A stretch of DNA of 64,000 nt from Bacteroidaceae bacterium. Its GTDB lineage: Bacteria; Bacteroidota; Bacteroidia; Bacteroidales; Bacteroidaceae. The position numbers and the translations under genes are program-made. Each line of letters begins with the position of its first letter. The first letter of the stretch is position 1. The stretch lies in assembly GCA_017379075.1 (NCBI GenBank), contig JAFNXL010000041.1, positions 62,001 through 126,000 on the forward strand. The letters run 5' to 3'. Shown one piece after another: positions 46,220 to 55,031 of this stretch. The notes under the pieces were generated by a model, which searched no databases, had not been told where the DNA came from, and was given only the letters and a program-made list of their open reading frames with translations.

Positions 46220-46849
46220 ATGAAGAAGATGGAAACGAAATATACCAAAAATGCCGGCGGTGAATGCGGCGACTGCAACCTCTGCGGCAACTGCGGAAGC
46301 CTGGACTGTCCCGAAGGCAAGAACATGTACACGATGATCATCTACAGTGAGAACTTTGCCGGTATTCTGAACCAGATTACGGCGGTTTTCACTCGCAGAC
46401 AAGTGAATATAGAAAGTCTGAACGTGTGCGCAAGCAGTACACCGGGCGTACACAAGTACACCATCACCTGTTTCTGCAACGAAGAGATGGCCATCATGCT
46501 GACCAAGCAGATTGAAAAGAAGATAGACGTGCTGCAGGCCAATTATTTCACAGACGACCAGATATTCATTCTGGAAGCCTGTCTGTTGAAGGTGAGCACC
46601 AACATGATGCTGAACAACAAGGACGTGGGCCGCATTGTACGCATCCACGGCGCCCGCATTGTGGAGGTGAACCCCACTTACAGCATTATTGAGAAGAAGG
46701 GAATCACGGCCGACATCCTCAGTCTTTTCCACCAGTTGGACAAGCTTGGCGTGGTTCTACAGTTTGTGCGCAGCGGCCGCATTGCCGTAACCAAAAGCTG
46801 CATAGAACAGCTCGACCGCTATCTGGAAGAGCGTGAGTCGCAACGCTGA
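46220..46849 (+). CDS. ilvN: acetolactate synthase regulatory subunit with Cys-rich N-terminal extension
   Basis: Small subunit of acetohydroxyacid synthase, 209 residues. An ACT domain starts at about residue 37 (YTMIIYSENFAGILNQITAVFTR), followed by the second ACT-like C-terminal domain (VEVNPTYSIIEKKG, VLQFVRSGRIAVT). Unusual: some 35 residues precede the normal start, holding Cys16, 19, 22, 25 and 30 in a CxxCxxCxxCx4C run. ATG 46220 lies 1 bp after the ilvB stop. The alternative ATG 46325 would give an ordinary-length protein but leave a 106-bp gap with an open, Cys-patterned frame, so the long form is favoured. The extension looks like a small metal or iron-sulfur or redox-sensing site, which is inference. 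Confidence 0.92.
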   Translation: MKKMETKYTKNAGGECGDCNLCGNCGSLDCPEGKNMYTMIIYSENFAGILNQITAVFTRRQVNIESLNVCASSTPGVHKYTITCFCNEEMAIMLTKQIEKKIDVLQANYFTDDQIFILEACLLKVSTNMMLNNKDVGRIVRIHGARIVEVNPTYSIIEKKGITADILSLFHQLDKLGVVLQFVRSGRIAVTKSCIEQLDRYLEERESQR

Positions 46850-46881
46850 TCTGTATTCCTCTCATTAAATACATATCCCTA

Positions 46882-47625
46882 ATGGAGAAAATAGATATTT
46901 ATCCCTTTTATGTGGAGCCGTTCCATGTGGACCTGTCCGGCAGAATCTTTATGGGGATTCTGGGCAACCATCTGCTCAACGCCGCCGGCAACCATTCGCA
47001 ACGTCGCGGATGGGGCATAGGCGCGCTCAACGAGAACCGCCATACATGGGTGCTCAGCCGCCTGTGCATTGAGATGGAGGAGATGCCGCTCAGATACGAG
47101 CACGCCGAGGTGAAGACCTGGGTGGAGGGTGTGATGAAGCTGTTTACCAGCCGTAACTTTGCCATCCTGCGTCCCGACGGTACACCTTACGGATATGCCC
47201 GCAGCATCTGGTCCATGATTGACATGGAAACGCGCAAGCCCTGCGACCTGTTGAGCCTCTACGACGGAGACATTGTCAATTATGTGGTGGAACCAGAAGA
47301 AAACATCTGTCCCATTGCAGGGCACGGACGCTTCCGATTCCGCAATGCCGAACTGGTGCGCACCATAGATACCTATTACAGCGACATCGACATCAACGGC
47401 CATGTGAACAGCATCAAGTATATCGAACATATCCTTGACCTTTTCCCCATAGAGCGTTTCACCCGTCAGGGATTGCGCCGTTTTGAGATAGCCTACAAGG
47501 CGGAATCCTACTTGGGAGAGCCTCTAAGCTTCTATCTGCAACCTGTCGATGAGAACGAATTTGACGTCGAAGTGCGAAAAAATGATAGCGAAACGGTCTG
47601 TCAAGCAAAAATTTGTTTCAAATAG
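46882..47625 (+). CDS. acyl-ACP thioesterase
   Basis: FatA/FatB-type acyl-acyl carrier protein thioesterase, 247 residues, releasing free fatty acids from ACP. It has the two hot-dog domains: the first with SRLCIEMEEMPLRYE and the TWV...R.F strands, the second with YSDIDINGHVNSIKYIEHILD, holding the catalytic Asn-His pair typical of the family. It sits between ilvN and ilvC, a placement I recall as conserved in Bacteroides and Prevotella. This may link branched-chain keto acid supply to branched fatty acid output; that is inference from position. Confidence 0.92.
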   Translation: MEKIDIYPFYVEPFHVDLSGRIFMGILGNHLLNAAGNHSQRRGWGIGALNENRHTWVLSRLCIEMEEMPLRYEHAEVKTWVEGVMKLFTSRNFAILRPDGTPYGYARSIWSMIDMETRKPCDLLSLYDGDIVNYVVEPEENICPIAGHGRFRFRNAELVRTIDTYYSDIDINGHVNSIKYIEHILDLFPIERFTRQGLRRFEIAYKAESYLGEPLSFYLQPVDENEFDVEVRKNDSETVCQAKICFK

Positions 47626-47647
47626 TAGGTATTTTGATAATAATTTG

Positions 47648-47655
47648 TAACTTTG
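47648..47655 (+). promoter_or_regulatory. Bacteroidetes -7 element before ilvC
   Basis: TAACTTTG, exact consensus, 62 bp upstream of ilvC. It suggests ilvC can be transcribed separately from the upstream ilv genes. No good -33 box at the usual spacing. Confidence 0.52.
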
Positions 47656-47717
47656 CACCGATTTGCGAAAAAACAGAATCGTAATACATATAATATAATA
47701 TTAAAGTAAAAAAGAAA

Positions 47718-48761
47718 ATGGCAAAATTGAATTTTGGTGGCGTCATCGAAGAAGTGATGACCCGTGAAGAATTTCCCTTGGAGAAGGCACGCGAGGTGCT
47801 GAAGGACGAGACCATCGCCGTAATCGGTTATGGTGTGCAGGGCCCCGGCCAGGCTTGCAACCTGCGTGACAACGGTTTCAATGTGATTGTTGGCCAGCGT
47901 CAGGGCAAGACCTATGACAAGGCTGTCAGCGATGGTTGGGTTCCCGGCGAAACCCTGTTCTCTATTGAAGAGGCAGCCGAGAAGGGTACAATCGTGATGT
48001 GCCTGTTGAGCGATGCGGCTGTGATGAGCGTATGGCCCACACTGAAGCAGTACCTCACTCCCGGCAAGGCTCTGTATTTCTCTCATGGCTTTGCCATCAC
48101 CTGGAACGACCGCACCGGTTGTGTGCCCCAAGAGGACATCGACGTTATCATGGTGGCTCCCAAGGGTTCTGGTACCTCTCTGCGCACCATGTTCCTCGAA
48201 GGCCGTGGTCTGAACAGCTCTTATGCCGTTTATCAGGATGCTACAGGCCGTGCGTTGGAGCGCACTCTGGCTCTGGGTATCGGTATCGGTTCCGGCTATC
48301 TGTTCGAGACAACCTTCCAGCGCGAGGCTACTTCTGACCTCACCGGTGAGCGCGGTTCACTGATGGGTGCAATCCAGGGCTTGCTGTTGGCTCAGTATGA
48401 GGTGCTCCGCGAGAACGGACACACTCCCTCTGAGGCTTTCAACGAGACCGTTGAGGAACTTACCCAGTCACTGATGCCCCTGTTCGCACAGAAGGGTATG
48501 GACTGGATGTATGCCAACTGCTCTACCACCGCACAGCGTGGTGCTTTGGACTGGATGGGTCCCTTCCACGATGCCTGCAAGCCTGTTGTGGAGAAACTCT
48601 ATGCCAGCGTGAAGTGTGGTAACGAGGCTCAGATCTCTATCGATGCAAACTCTAAGCCCGACTATCGTGTGGGTCTGGAGAAGGAGCTTGCCGCTCTGCG
48701 CGAAAGCGAAATGTGGCGCACTGCCGAGACTGTACGTCAGCTTCGCCCCGAGAACAACTAA
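47718..48761 (+). CDS. ilvC: ketol-acid reductoisomerase
   Basis: Class I ketol-acid reductoisomerase, 347 residues, converting acetolactate to dihydroxyisovalerate with NAD(P)H. The Rossmann motif is GYGVQGPGQACNLRDNG (in place of the more common GYGSQGHAHALN). The helical C-terminal domain carries the Mg ligands in DLTGERGSLMGAIQGLLLAQYE and the ETVEELTQSL segment. Last gene of the ilv group, ending in a strong terminator. Confidence 0.96.
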   Translation: MAKLNFGGVIEEVMTREEFPLEKAREVLKDETIAVIGYGVQGPGQACNLRDNGFNVIVGQRQGKTYDKAVSDGWVPGETLFSIEEAAEKGTIVMCLLSDAAVMSVWPTLKQYLTPGKALYFSHGFAITWNDRTGCVPQEDIDVIMVAPKGSGTSLRTMFLEGRGLNSSYAVYQDATGRALERTLALGIGIGSGYLFETTFQREATSDLTGERGSLMGAIQGLLLAQYEVLRENGHTPSEAFNETVEELTQSLMPLFAQKGMDWMYANCSTTAQRGALDWMGPFHDACKPVVEKLYASVKCGNEAQISIDANSKPDYRVGLEKELAALRESEMWRTAETVRQLRPENN

Positions 48762-48787
48762 GAAATAGTTTTCCAAAATAGAAAAGC

Positions 48788-48827
48788 GAGTCCATTGCCC
48801 CGAAAAGGGCTTTGGACTCCTTTTTTT
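48788..48827 (+). terminator. intrinsic terminator of the ilv operon
   Basis: GAGTCCA (48788-48794) pairs with TGGACTC (48813-48819), with an inner GCCC/GGGC stem and a T7 run at 48821-48827. It is immediately followed by the hairpin repeat array. Confidence 0.88.
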
Positions 48828-48832
48828 GGCCT

Positions 48833-49054
48833 CGGCAGACCCTGCCGCACACTTTTTTATCGCAGGAAATCCTCGGCAGAGGCTGCCGAGCTATTTTTTA
48901 GCCCCAAAAAGCCCTCGGCAGAGTCTGCCGCGCGTTTTTTTGCCACAGGAAGTCCGCGGCAGGGTCTGCCGAGCTATTTTTTAACCCCAAAAAGCCCTCG
49001 GCAGGGTCTGCCGGGCATTTTTTCGCCACAAAAGGTCCTCGGCAGACCCTGCCG
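48833..49054. repeat. six tandem terminator-like hairpins with alternating 41/42-bp units
   Basis: CGGCAG-NNN-CTGCCG hairpins begin at 48833, 48874, 48916, 48957, 48999 and 49040, each followed a few bases later by a run of 5-7 T. Steps are 41, 42, 41, 42 and 41 bp. Units 2 and 4 are near-identical (39 of 42 bases) and share GAGCTATTTTTTA and CCCCAAAAAGCCCT; units 1, 3 and 5 form the other type. So the true unit is an 83-bp dimer. This array and the ilvC terminator fill most of the 389-bp gap 48762-49150; no gene is supported there. Confidence 0.9.
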
Positions 49055-49098
49055 CACGATTTTTATGGAAAAATTTTCCATTTTTGGCAAGAATCCCT

Positions 49099-49106
49099 TA
49101 AATTTG
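49099..49106 (+). promoter_or_regulatory. Bacteroidetes -7 element for the glycosidase-like lipoprotein gene
   Basis: TAAATTTG (TAnnTTTG), 44 bp before ATG 49151 and just after the hairpin array, with a weak TTTC at a -33-like distance. Confidence 0.5.
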
Positions 49107-49150
49107 TGTCGTGAATCTAAAATGAACGTAATTCTATAAATCCGATTCAA

Positions 49151-51334
49151 ATGAAAAACAAACTATTCCCTTTGGCATTCTCCTTATGCCTGTTTGGATG
49201 TAATGCGACATCGCAACGAGCACTATATGCCGATGACGGTGTGAAGACCACCTTCCAGACCGGAAGCGCGTGGCGGCCCACCATTGACAACAGGGCCGAT
49301 GCCGTGATGGTGTATGGTGTGGGTGGTAATCCCGGCGCACCTTCTGGACGTTCCATCGAGGACAGAATCCGTTCGTGGAAGGAACGCGGCTACATCACCC
49401 ATTTCATGACGGGCATTGCATGGGGTGAATACCAGGACTACTTCACCGGAAAGTGGGACGGTAAGACGCATTTTGACGAAGGACAGGTGCAGCAGAACGG
49501 CGACACCATCTGGCACGGCCCCATGGTACCTTATATTGTACCCACGGAAAACTATCTCAATTACATCAAGGAAAGGCACGTCAAGCGCGTGATCGATGCG
49601 GGCATAGACGCCATCTTCATGGAAGAGCCAGAGTTCTGGGCCAGGGCTGGCTATAGCGAGTCCTTCAAGAAGGAGTGGGAAAAATATTACGGCTTTGCCT
49701 GGCGACCGCCTCACGAGTCACCGGAGAACACCTGGCTGGCCAACAAGCTGAAATACCAACTCTACTATAACGCCCTGAACGAGGTCTTCACCTATGCCAA
49801 ATCCTACGGCAAGACCAAGGGAATGGACGTGAAGTGCTATGTGCCCACCCATTCACTGGTCAACTACTCGCAGTGGCAGATTGTCTCGCCCGAAGCCAGC
49901 CTGGCATCGCTGGAGTGTGTGGACGGCTACATCGCACAGGTGTGGACGGGCACGGCACGAGCCCAGAACTATTTCAACGGACGCCAGGCCGAGCGTGTCT
50001 TCGAGACGGCCTATCTGGAGTATGGCTCCATGGAGTCTATGACCGCGCCCACCGGCCGCAAGATGTTCTTCCTCACTGACCCCATTGAGGACCAACCCAG
50101 AGACTGGGACGACTTCAAGCGCAACTATCAGGCCACCTTTGCCGCGCAACTGATGTATCCCAACATCGCCAACTTCGAGGTGATGCCCTGGCCCGAACGT
50201 GTCTATGACGGCCTGTACCGCGTAAGTGCCGACAGCGAGGAGCGCACATACATTCCCCGCCGTTTCTCCACCCAAATGCAGGTTATGGTCAATTCGCTGA
50301 ACAAAATGCCACTCTCGGACAATAAGGTGAACGGCAGTGAGGGACTTACCGTGCTCATGGCCAACTCCCTCATGTTCCAGCGTGTGCCCGTGCACAAAGG
50401 TTACAAGGATCCGCAACTGTCCAACTTCTTCGGTCTGGCGCTTCCTTTCCTCAAACGCGGCGTACCCGTCCGCACCGCACACCTGGAGAATCTGGTGCAT
50501 GGTGCGTTGGACGAGACCAAAGTGCTGCTCATGTCTTATTCCAACTACAAGCCTCTCGATGCTGACGCCCATCGCCACCTTGCACAATGGGTGAAAGACG
50601 GCGGCACGCTGGTTTACAGCAGTCGGGATGAAGACCCCTTCCAGACGGTGATGGAGTGGTGGAACCAGAATGGTAACCGCTATGGCGCGCCCTCTGCCCA
50701 TCTCTTCTCTTTGATGGGCATACCCGAAAAGGCTCGTGAGGGTATATATAAATATGGTAAGGGCACCGTCATGGTGGCTCGCAAAGACCCCAAGGAATAT
50801 GTGCTTTCCGAGGGCGCTGACCAGAATTTTGTCCGTGAGGTGTCTGCGTTGTACAAGAAAGCGGCAAAAGGCAGAGACCTCGAGTTCAAGAATGTATTCA
50901 GTCTGCAAAGAGGCATGTACGACCTTGTGGCGGTAATGAATGAGAGCATAACAGAGGAGCCGTACCGCATTGAGGGAACTTTGATAGACCTTTTCGACCC
51001 CGAACTTCCCGTATGCACTTCAAAGGAAATTCGTCCCGGCGAACAGGGCTATTTCATCAATCTTGACCGTGTGAAGAAGGGTAAACCCCAGGTACTGGCC
51101 TCTGGCAGCAGGGAGAGCGACGAGGTCATTGCCTCGCACAGCTACACTTATCTGGCCAAGGGACCGCAGCGCACCACGGCCGTCTCCCGTGTGTGGTTGC
51201 CGTCTCGCCCCACCGCAGTGAAGGTCAATGGCAAGGACGTGTTGGATGAAAGGGCATGGCATGCCCCCAGCCAGACCTATTTGCTCAAATACGAAAACGA
51301 CCCCGATGGTGTCAGGGTCGAATTCGTGTGGTAA
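49151..51334 (+). CDS. putative glycoside hydrolase, surface lipoprotein
   Basis: Lipoprotein of 727 residues; lipobox LFGC (Cys17). Residues about 40-380 look like a TIM-barrel glycosidase: strands such as ITHFMTGIAWGEY, a barrel segment DAGIDAIFMEEPEFWARAGY with a candidate acidic residue, and NIANFEVMPWPERVYDG. Residues about 405-530 resemble the trimerisation/glutamine-amidotransferase-like domain found after GH42-type barrels (KVLLMSYSNYKPL, WVKDGGTLVYSSR). The C-terminal part is beta-rich. I cannot name the GH family and the catalytic pair is not certain. Own promoter; ends at a bidirectional terminator. Confidence 0.6.
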   Translation: MKNKLFPLAFSLCLFGCNATSQRALYADDGVKTTFQTGSAWRPTIDNRADAVMVYGVGGNPGAPSGRSIEDRIRSWKERGYITHFMTGIAWGEYQDYFTGKWDGKTHFDEGQVQQNGDTIWHGPMVPYIVPTENYLNYIKERHVKRVIDAGIDAIFMEEPEFWARAGYSESFKKEWEKYYGFAWRPPHESPENTWLANKLKYQLYYNALNEVFTYAKSYGKTKGMDVKCYVPTHSLVNYSQWQIVSPEASLASLECVDGYIAQVWTGTARAQNYFNGRQAERVFETAYLEYGSMESMTAPTGRKMFFLTDPIEDQPRDWDDFKRNYQATFAAQLMYPNIANFEVMPWPERVYDGLYRVSADSEERTYIPRRFSTQMQVMVNSLNKMPLSDNKVNGSEGLTVLMANSLMFQRVPVHKGYKDPQLSNFFGLALPFLKRGVPVRTAHLENLVHGALDETKVLLMSYSNYKPLDADAHRHLAQWVKDGGTLVYSSRDEDPFQTVMEWWNQNGNRYGAPSAHLFSLMGIPEKAREGIYKYGKGTVMVARKDPKEYVLSEGADQNFVREVSALYKKAAKGRDLEFKNVFSLQRGMYDLVAVMNESITEEPYRIEGTLIDLFDPELPVCTSKEIRPGEQGYFINLDRVKKGKPQVLASGSRESDEVIASHSYTYLAKGPQRTTAVSRVWLPSRPTAVKVNGKDVLDERAWHAPSQTYLLKYENDPDGVRVEFVW

Positions 51335-51421
51335 ATGTCAAAAAGAGAAACCAGAACTTAACGTCTGTTTTTCTAAAAACGATATCCAGGTTCTGAATCT
51401 GCACACAAGATGACAGAACAG

Positions 51422-51458
51422 AAAAAGGGGCAAATCCGATTTGGACTTGCCCCTTTTT
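51422..51458. terminator. bidirectional terminator between convergent genes
   Basis: AAAAAGGGGCAA (51422-51433) pairs with TTGCCCCTTTTT (51447-51458), with extra pairing of TCC and GGA inside. The A-run and T-run on either side make it work on both strands, for the glycosidase-like gene (+) and ppiD (-). Confidence 0.88.
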
Positions 51459-51491
51459 CAAAGTTATAAAGGTGTGTGATGTGTGTCTTGA

Positions 51492-53645
51492 TTAGTAGAA
51501 CAAGTAACGCTTGTCCTCTACATTTGCCTTCTGATAAAGTTCGCTGGTGAAGGTGCTCAGCGCACGCATGTTCATCTGGGTGAGCTGCTGCATTTCCTTC
51601 TTCTCGTCGAACTTGGTTTCGTGGCTGTGCTGGCCAAGTACCTGGAAGGCGTAAACGCCACCCTTGCCCTCGATGCCGGCCTTGAAGTCGCCCTTCTTGG
51701 CGGTGCTTACGGCGCCACTCAGCGCGGGTTCGGTTGTGCCAACCTTAGAAACGAAGGTGTTGCTTCCGAAGGTAACGTGCTTGATGGTGTCGGTAACAGC
51801 ACCAGCAATCTTGGCTGCGTCGGCTACAGACTTCACGTTTGCCATCTTCTCCATCAACAGGGCTGCCTTCTTCTCCTTCTGTACTTCGGTGGTGAGGAAA
51901 GTCTTCACCTGCTCGTCGTTCCAGGGCAGATAACCCTTTTCGTTTACTGCGGTGAGGATAACTACCAGCATGTGGTCGTTGTCGCCACACTCATAGAGGG
52001 GAGAAACATCGCCAGTCTTGGTGTCTTCGTTGAAAACCCAACGCAGGGCTTCGCTGGTACGACGTACGTTGGCTACATTGTGTTCGGCGCTGCTCATAGA
52101 ATTGCGGGTCTGTACGGTGTAACCGGCAGCCTGTGCGTTTGCTTCGATATCCTCAGCCTTGGGGTTGCCAGCCAGGAATGCGCTGAAGTCGTTGTAGGCT
52201 TTGCCATAGGTTTCCTTGCTGAAGTCGTATGTACGCTTGATGACTGCGGCATTGTACTTGTTGATGAAGTTCTTGCGGTCTGTTACCTGTGCAATGATTA
52301 CACCCTGTCCGTCCAGTACGATCTTGTTGTATGAACCGGTGCTTGCGGTGGTAACGGTCTCAATGAACTTGCGGTTGTTCTCGTCCATCATCTGTCCTTC
52401 GTAGTCCTTGCCAGTAATCCAGTTCTTGGTGCCGGGCTGGTTGTACTTCTTGGCAATTGAGTCGAAGTGAGTGCCTGCCTGCAGGGCGGTCATGATGCTG
52501 TCTGCGGTCTTCTGTGCAGCTTCCATGTCCACACCGGGAACGGCAATCTGACGCAGTTCTACAGAGTCGGGAAGTTCAACCTTAGAAATCAGACGGATGA
52601 TGTTGCAACTGTTGTCGGCGATGTTGTTGTAGGGGCCAACCTGTGCGCCAACCTTCAGTGTGTCGATAGCCTTAGCAATGTCAGAGGGGAATGCGTTGGC
52701 GCTGATGGGCAGTGCGCTGTAGGGAATCTTGCTGGCAGCCTCGCGAACGATCTTGGCTGCGTTGCCACCTTCGTTGAGTGCCTTTGCATAGCCGTCCATT
52801 TCAGCCTTGAGGGCATCCTTGTCGGCCTGGCTAGCCTTAACGGCAACGTCAATGTACTTGATGTCGCGGGTTTCCTGGTTGGTGCGGAAGATTTCCTTCA
52901 TCTCTTCGTACTTGGCCTGGAGGTCAGCGTCCTCAACCTTCACTTCGTCGTCCTTCACACTGGTATAGGGAACGGCTGTCATGAGAATGTCTCTTTCAAT
53001 GCTGCGGGCATCAAAGTTCATCTTTGCTGAAACGGGGTTGCTCAGCATGGCGCCAGTGAGCAGGTTCTGGAACTTCTCTGCCAATGTCTGGTGGCGCAAG
53101 CTCTTTTCAATGAACTGCCAGTAGTTGTACATGTTTACATACTGTTCCTTGCTCTCAGCGGGGATGTCCATGTTGTTGACAACCTCGTTGTACTGGGTGA
53201 GGAACTGCTTCAGCGCGTTGGCGTCGAATGTGCCCTGCTGGGTGCGGAAGGGAGTCTGTGCCAGCAGAGGGCTCTTGCCGGTGCTGATGATGTTCTGCAA
53301 TTCGGCGTCGGTAACGGTGAGACCCAACTTTTCTGCCTCGTGCTCAATGAGCTTCTGGTTTACATAAGTCTGCCAAACCTGGTCGCGGAGCATGGTGAGC
53401 TGGTCGTCGGTCAGTGAAGTCATTCCACTGGTGAACTTTACCACGCTGGTGTACTCTTCTACCAACTTGCTGTACTCTTGAATGTTGATACTTTCGCCAT
53501 ACACTTCACCAATTCGCTGACGGCTCTCGTTCTGTGAGTAAGAGAGCGAACGTACAAACTCTTCGGCGATGAAGGCGAACAGGGCCAATCCCACCACTGC
53601 GATGAGGACCTTGCCCTTGCTTCTGATTGTTTGTAATGCTGCCAT
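51492..53645 (-). CDS. ppiD: PpiD/SurA-type periplasmic peptidyl-prolyl isomerase
   Basis: Membrane-anchored periplasmic folding factor of 717 residues. One N-terminal helix (about 13-31) anchors it. A SurA-N-like helical chaperone region spans about 40-210. A parvulin (PPIC)-type region at about 345-465 is recognised by RQIAVPGVDMEAAQKTADSIM and HFDSIAKKYNQPGTKNW. Helical and beta segments follow to the C-terminus, with a second, degenerate PPIase-like stretch near 630-690. These proteins help outer-membrane and secreted proteins fold after Sec export. It follows gldE by 93 bp but has its own -7 element. Confidence 0.9.
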   Translation of the reverse strand: MAALQTIRSKGKVLIAVVGLALFAFIAEEFVRSLSYSQNESRQRIGEVYGESINIQEYSKLVEEYTSVVKFTSGMTSLTDDQLTMLRDQVWQTYVNQKLIEHEAEKLGLTVTDAELQNIISTGKSPLLAQTPFRTQQGTFDANALKQFLTQYNEVVNNMDIPAESKEQYVNMYNYWQFIEKSLRHQTLAEKFQNLLTGAMLSNPVSAKMNFDARSIERDILMTAVPYTSVKDDEVKVEDADLQAKYEEMKEIFRTNQETRDIKYIDVAVKASQADKDALKAEMDGYAKALNEGGNAAKIVREAASKIPYSALPISANAFPSDIAKAIDTLKVGAQVGPYNNIADNSCNIIRLISKVELPDSVELRQIAVPGVDMEAAQKTADSIMTALQAGTHFDSIAKKYNQPGTKNWITGKDYEGQMMDENNRKFIETVTTASTGSYNKIVLDGQGVIIAQVTDRKNFINKYNAAVIKRTYDFSKETYGKAYNDFSAFLAGNPKAEDIEANAQAAGYTVQTRNSMSSAEHNVANVRRTSEALRWVFNEDTKTGDVSPLYECGDNDHMLVVILTAVNEKGYLPWNDEQVKTFLTTEVQKEKKAALLMEKMANVKSVADAAKIAGAVTDTIKHVTFGSNTFVSKVGTTEPALSGAVSTAKKGDFKAGIEGKGGVYAFQVLGQHSHETKFDEKKEMQQLTQMNMRALSTFTSELYQKANVEDKRYLFY

Positions 53646-53685
53646 TTTTTATGATTTATTAATTATTATTTTCATTAAAAGCGCA

Positions 53686-53693
53686 CAAAGATA
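53686..53693 (-). promoter_or_regulatory. Bacteroidetes -7 element for ppiD
   Basis: TATCTTTG on the minus strand (TAnnTTTG), 40 bp upstream of the ppiD start; -33 box unclear. Confidence 0.58.
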
Positions 53694-53738
53694 GACAATT
53701 TTTCTCAGATTACACCTATTTATATAATAAAAAGTGGT

Positions 53739-55031
53739 CTAAACGAGCACTTTGAGTCTGACAAGCTCTATCTTGGTGGTGGTTTTCTGGATAATCTTGA
53801 ATTCCCACTGCCCGAACTTGACCACTTCGTTCAGTTTAGGGAAACTCTGGTATTCGTGCAGAATCAGTCCGCCTACGGTGAGATATTCGTCACTCTCTGG
53901 CAGTTCAAGGTCCAGAATTTCGTTGGCCTTGGCGATTTCAAGTCGGGCCGAAATCAGATACTCGCCGTTGTCCAGCTGCTTGGCGGTGTAGTTTACGTTG
54001 TCGTGCTCATCCTCAATGTCTCCGAAGATTTCCTCTACAAGGTCTTCCAAGGTGACTATTCCGCTTGTGCCGCCAAACTCGTCCACCACCACGGCTAGTG
54101 ATTTCTTCTGGCTGATGAGGGCGTGCATGAGCTTTTGGGCGTTCATGGTTTCCGGGACGAATGGCGCTTCCCTGATGTACTTGGTCCAGTCTTCTCCGGC
54201 TTGCAGACGGAACATTTCGGAAGAATGAATGTAGCCCTTGATGTTGTCTATGTCTTCGTGGTAGACCATTATCTTCGAATGGCCGGTTTCCACAAATTGG
54301 TTCTTAAGCTCGTCCAGTGGTGTCTGGTCATCCACTGCCTCCACTTCGGTGCGGGGAACAATGCAGTCGCGCACCTTCACACTACTGAAATCGAGCGCAT
54401 TCTGGAAAATCTTAATCTCGTCTTCTATGTCCTTCTCATCCTCGATGTTGTCAATGTTGCTCTGTATCAGATAGTCGAGGTCTACCTTGGTGAAAATCCT
54501 TGCTTGGGCTTGACTTTTTACTTTCATGCCAAGAAGAGCGAGGATGCCCTTGCTGAGCGCACTGGTAAACTTGCTTATGGGCCACAGTATAATGTAGATT
54601 AGGAATGTGGGGATGCTGAAGATATTTAGCATCCGATTGGGGTTCAATCGGAAAAGAGTCTTGGGGAGGAACTCTCCGGTTATCAATACGATAAGTGTGC
54701 TGATTCCGGTTTGGGCAATCAGACAGACAATCTCATTGACGCCGTTGGACGACGGTTCCATCAATCCGAGGGGTTTGAGCAGCAGGGTGTCGATTATCTG
54801 TGCCATCAGTATACCATAGATGACAAGCGCAATGTTGTTGCCCACCAGCAAAGTGGAGATGAAATGGTTGGGATGGCGGTAAAAAATGTCGATGATGCGA
54901 GCGGTGATGCCCTGTTCTTCGCGATCCATCTCGAAACGGAGTTTGCTGCTCGTGACAAACGCGATTTCCATTCCGGAAAAGAGTGCCGAGAAGAGCAGTA
55001 CGATAGCGGTCTCTATAAAAAGGGTGTTCAT
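53739..55031 (-). CDS. gldE: GldE-like CNNM/CBS/CorC-domain membrane protein
   Basis: Hemolysin-family (HlyC/CorC) membrane protein of 430 residues, matching the gliding-motility-associated GldE group. A CNNM transmembrane domain (about 1-180) starts with a helix containing FSALFSGMEIAF; two CBS domains follow (about 205-330, with VRDCIVPRTEV and VVVDEFGGTSGIVTLEDLVEEI), then a CorC_HlyC domain (about 345-430). Members are implicated in ion (Mg/Co) transport or in supporting outer-membrane lipoprotein processes. Start and lptC stop overlap (ATGA, 55028-55031). Confidence 0.88.
   Translation of the reverse strand: MNTLFIETAIVLLFSALFSGMEIAFVTSSKLRFEMDREEQGITARIIDIFYRHPNHFISTLLVGNNIALVIYGILMAQIIDTLLLKPLGLMEPSSNGVNEIVCLIAQTGISTLIVLITGEFLPKTLFRLNPNRMLNIFSIPTFLIYIILWPISKFTSALSKGILALLGMKVKSQAQARIFTKVDLDYLIQSNIDNIEDEKDIEDEIKIFQNALDFSSVKVRDCIVPRTEVEAVDDQTPLDELKNQFVETGHSKIMVYHEDIDNIKGYIHSSEMFRLQAGEDWTKYIREAPFVPETMNAQKLMHALISQKKSLAVVVDEFGGTSGIVTLEDLVEEIFGDIEDEHDNVNYTAKQLDNGEYLISARLEIAKANEILDLELPESDEYLTVGGLILHEYQSFPKLNEVVKFGQWEFKIIQKTTTKIELVRLKVLV

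Noticed and set aside
48795-49139. 114-codon frame through the hairpin array
   Set aside because: It only translates the 41/42-bp repeats (GRPCRT-like pieces); the period is not a multiple of three throughout, and there is no start signal.
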